Source: Swaminathania salitolerans (GTDB lineage: Bacteria > Pseudomonadota > Alphaproteobacteria > Acetobacterales > Acetobacteraceae). From it: a DNA stretch of 64,000 nucleotides. The position numbers and the translations under genes are program-made. Of the stretch, positions 63,439 through 64,000 are shown one piece after another (position 1 is the stretch's first letter; each line of letters begins with the position of its first letter). The stretch is from positions 1 to 64,000 of the forward strand of contig NZ_BJVC01000002.1 of assembly GCF_007988945.1 (NCBI RefSeq). Reading direction: 5' to 3'. The notes beneath the pieces are model-generated. The model was not told the origin of the DNA. It did no database searches and worked only from the letters and a program-made list of their open reading frames with translations.

Positions 63439-64000
63439 ATGAACGCCTCTGTATCGCGTCTGACACGTCGCGCCCTTGCCCGTGGCGGGCTGGGGCTGGC
63501 CGCCCTGTCCGGCTATGCGCCCCGGGCCCGTGCAGCCGCTCCGGGCGGTGCGCCGATCCGCATTGGTATCCTGCACTCCCTGTCGGGCACGATGGCGATC
63601 AGCGAAACGACGCTCAAGGATGTCATGCTCATGCTGGTGGCAGAGCAGAACCGGCGCGGCGGCGTGCTCGGGCGTCCACTCGAGGCCGTGGTCGTCGATC
63701 CCGCATCGAACTGGCCGCTCTATGCGGAGAAAGCCAGACAGCTCATCGCGGTCGACAGGGTCTCTGCCATTTTCGGCTGCTGGACCAGCGTGTCGCGCAA
63801 ATCCGTCCTGCCGGTGGTGGAGGAGCTCAACGGGATTCTCTTCTATCCCGTCCAGTACGAAGGGCAGGAATGCAGTCGTAACATCTTCTATACCGGTGCC
63901 GCACCCAATCAGCAGGCCATACCGGCAGTGGATTACCTCCTCGGCGAGGAGGGGGGCGCGGCGAAGCGTTTCGCCCTGATCGGGACCGATTACGTTTACC
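63439..64000 (+). CDS. urtA: Urea ABC transporter substrate-binding protein, 3' end beyond window
   Basis: The first 187 residues of a UrtA/FmdD-type binding protein; the gene runs off the window end. A Tat-like signal ([19 protein letters not shown]) precedes ‘[20 protein letters not shown]’, ‘[18 protein letters not shown]’, ‘[20 protein letters not shown]’ and ‘[13 protein letters not shown]’, which are hallmark UrtA segments. It binds urea (FmdD homologs bind short amides). GAGGAA lies eight bases before the ATG. It is divergent from the kinase-regulator pair by 127 bases, implying regulation by it. Confidence 0.92.
   Translation, partial: MNASVSRLTRRALARGGLGLAALSGYAPRARAAAPGGAPIRIGILHSLSGTMAISETTLKDVMLMLVAEQNRRGGVLGRPLEAVVVDPASNWPLYAEKARQLIAVDRVSAIFGCWTSVSRKSVLPVVEELNGILFYPVQYEGQECSRNIFYTGAAPNQQAIPAVDYLLGEEGGAAKRFALIGTDYVY

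Overview
The window is about 60% GC and gene-dense. It reads as an alphaproteobacterial chromosome, most likely an acetic acid bacterium (Acetobacteraceae). Supporting this are a purC-purS-purQ-purL operon with small PurL, an ELM1-family gene, an aspartate-rich HemB, many TonB-dependent receptors and many short ATGA gene overlaps. The genus is not established. There is no insertion sequence, CRISPR array or prophage.

Left part (1-18.4 kb) is envelope and nutrient capture. It holds a TIM-barrel epimerase, an M48 protease, and a siderophore-type TonB receptor behind a clear cobalamin riboswitch. A TonB receptor/phospholipase C pair follows. Then comes a heme divergon: a heme receptor on minus, and on plus HmuT-HmuU-HmuV with a heme-monooxygenase-like protein. 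A minus-strand TerC / lytic transglycosylase / CinA operon closes this part.

Middle part (18.4-43.3 kb) is largely housekeeping. It contains purB, a sugar transporter, the purC-purS-(Rap1a/Tai-like)-purQ-purL-bolA-grxD run, a His-rich secreted protein, an APC transporter/hemB/yraN operon, glyA, argE with an aspartoacylase-like gene, a DEAD-box helicase, an ELM1-like protein, a 628-residue orphan, tRNA-Val(CAC), a fourth TonB receptor and a YbaL/KefB-type antiporter.

Right part (43.4-64 kb) looks like a nitrogen-scavenging island in three blocks. (i) A purine divergon: on minus, a Rieske-type oxygenase catalytic subunit that lacks its Rieske cluster, a guanine-deaminase-like enzyme and an 8-oxoguanine-deaminase-like enzyme; on plus, a stand-alone Rieske protein, a GST-like protein and a complete BMP-type nucleobase/nucleoside ABC transporter. 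The set of cluster-less catalytic subunit, separate Rieske domain and GST-like partner resembles the NdmC/NdmD/NdmE N7-demethylase of caffeine degraders, here placed with guanine-type deaminases. I infer uptake, N-demethylation and deamination of methylated or oxidised purines. (ii) An ethanolamine block: eutB-eutC-permease and a BBP2-type porin, with no microcompartment genes visible. (iii) A two-component system whose kinase has an NCS1 nucleobase-permease domain and an eight-cysteine motif, divergent from a urtA-type urea binding protein cut by the window end. Ethanolamine ammonia-lyase needs adenosylcobalamin, which links block (ii) to the riboswitch-controlled receptor in the left part.

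A recurring small-scale feature is short tandem duplications at or next to stop codons (M48 gene, glyA, SDR gene, porin).
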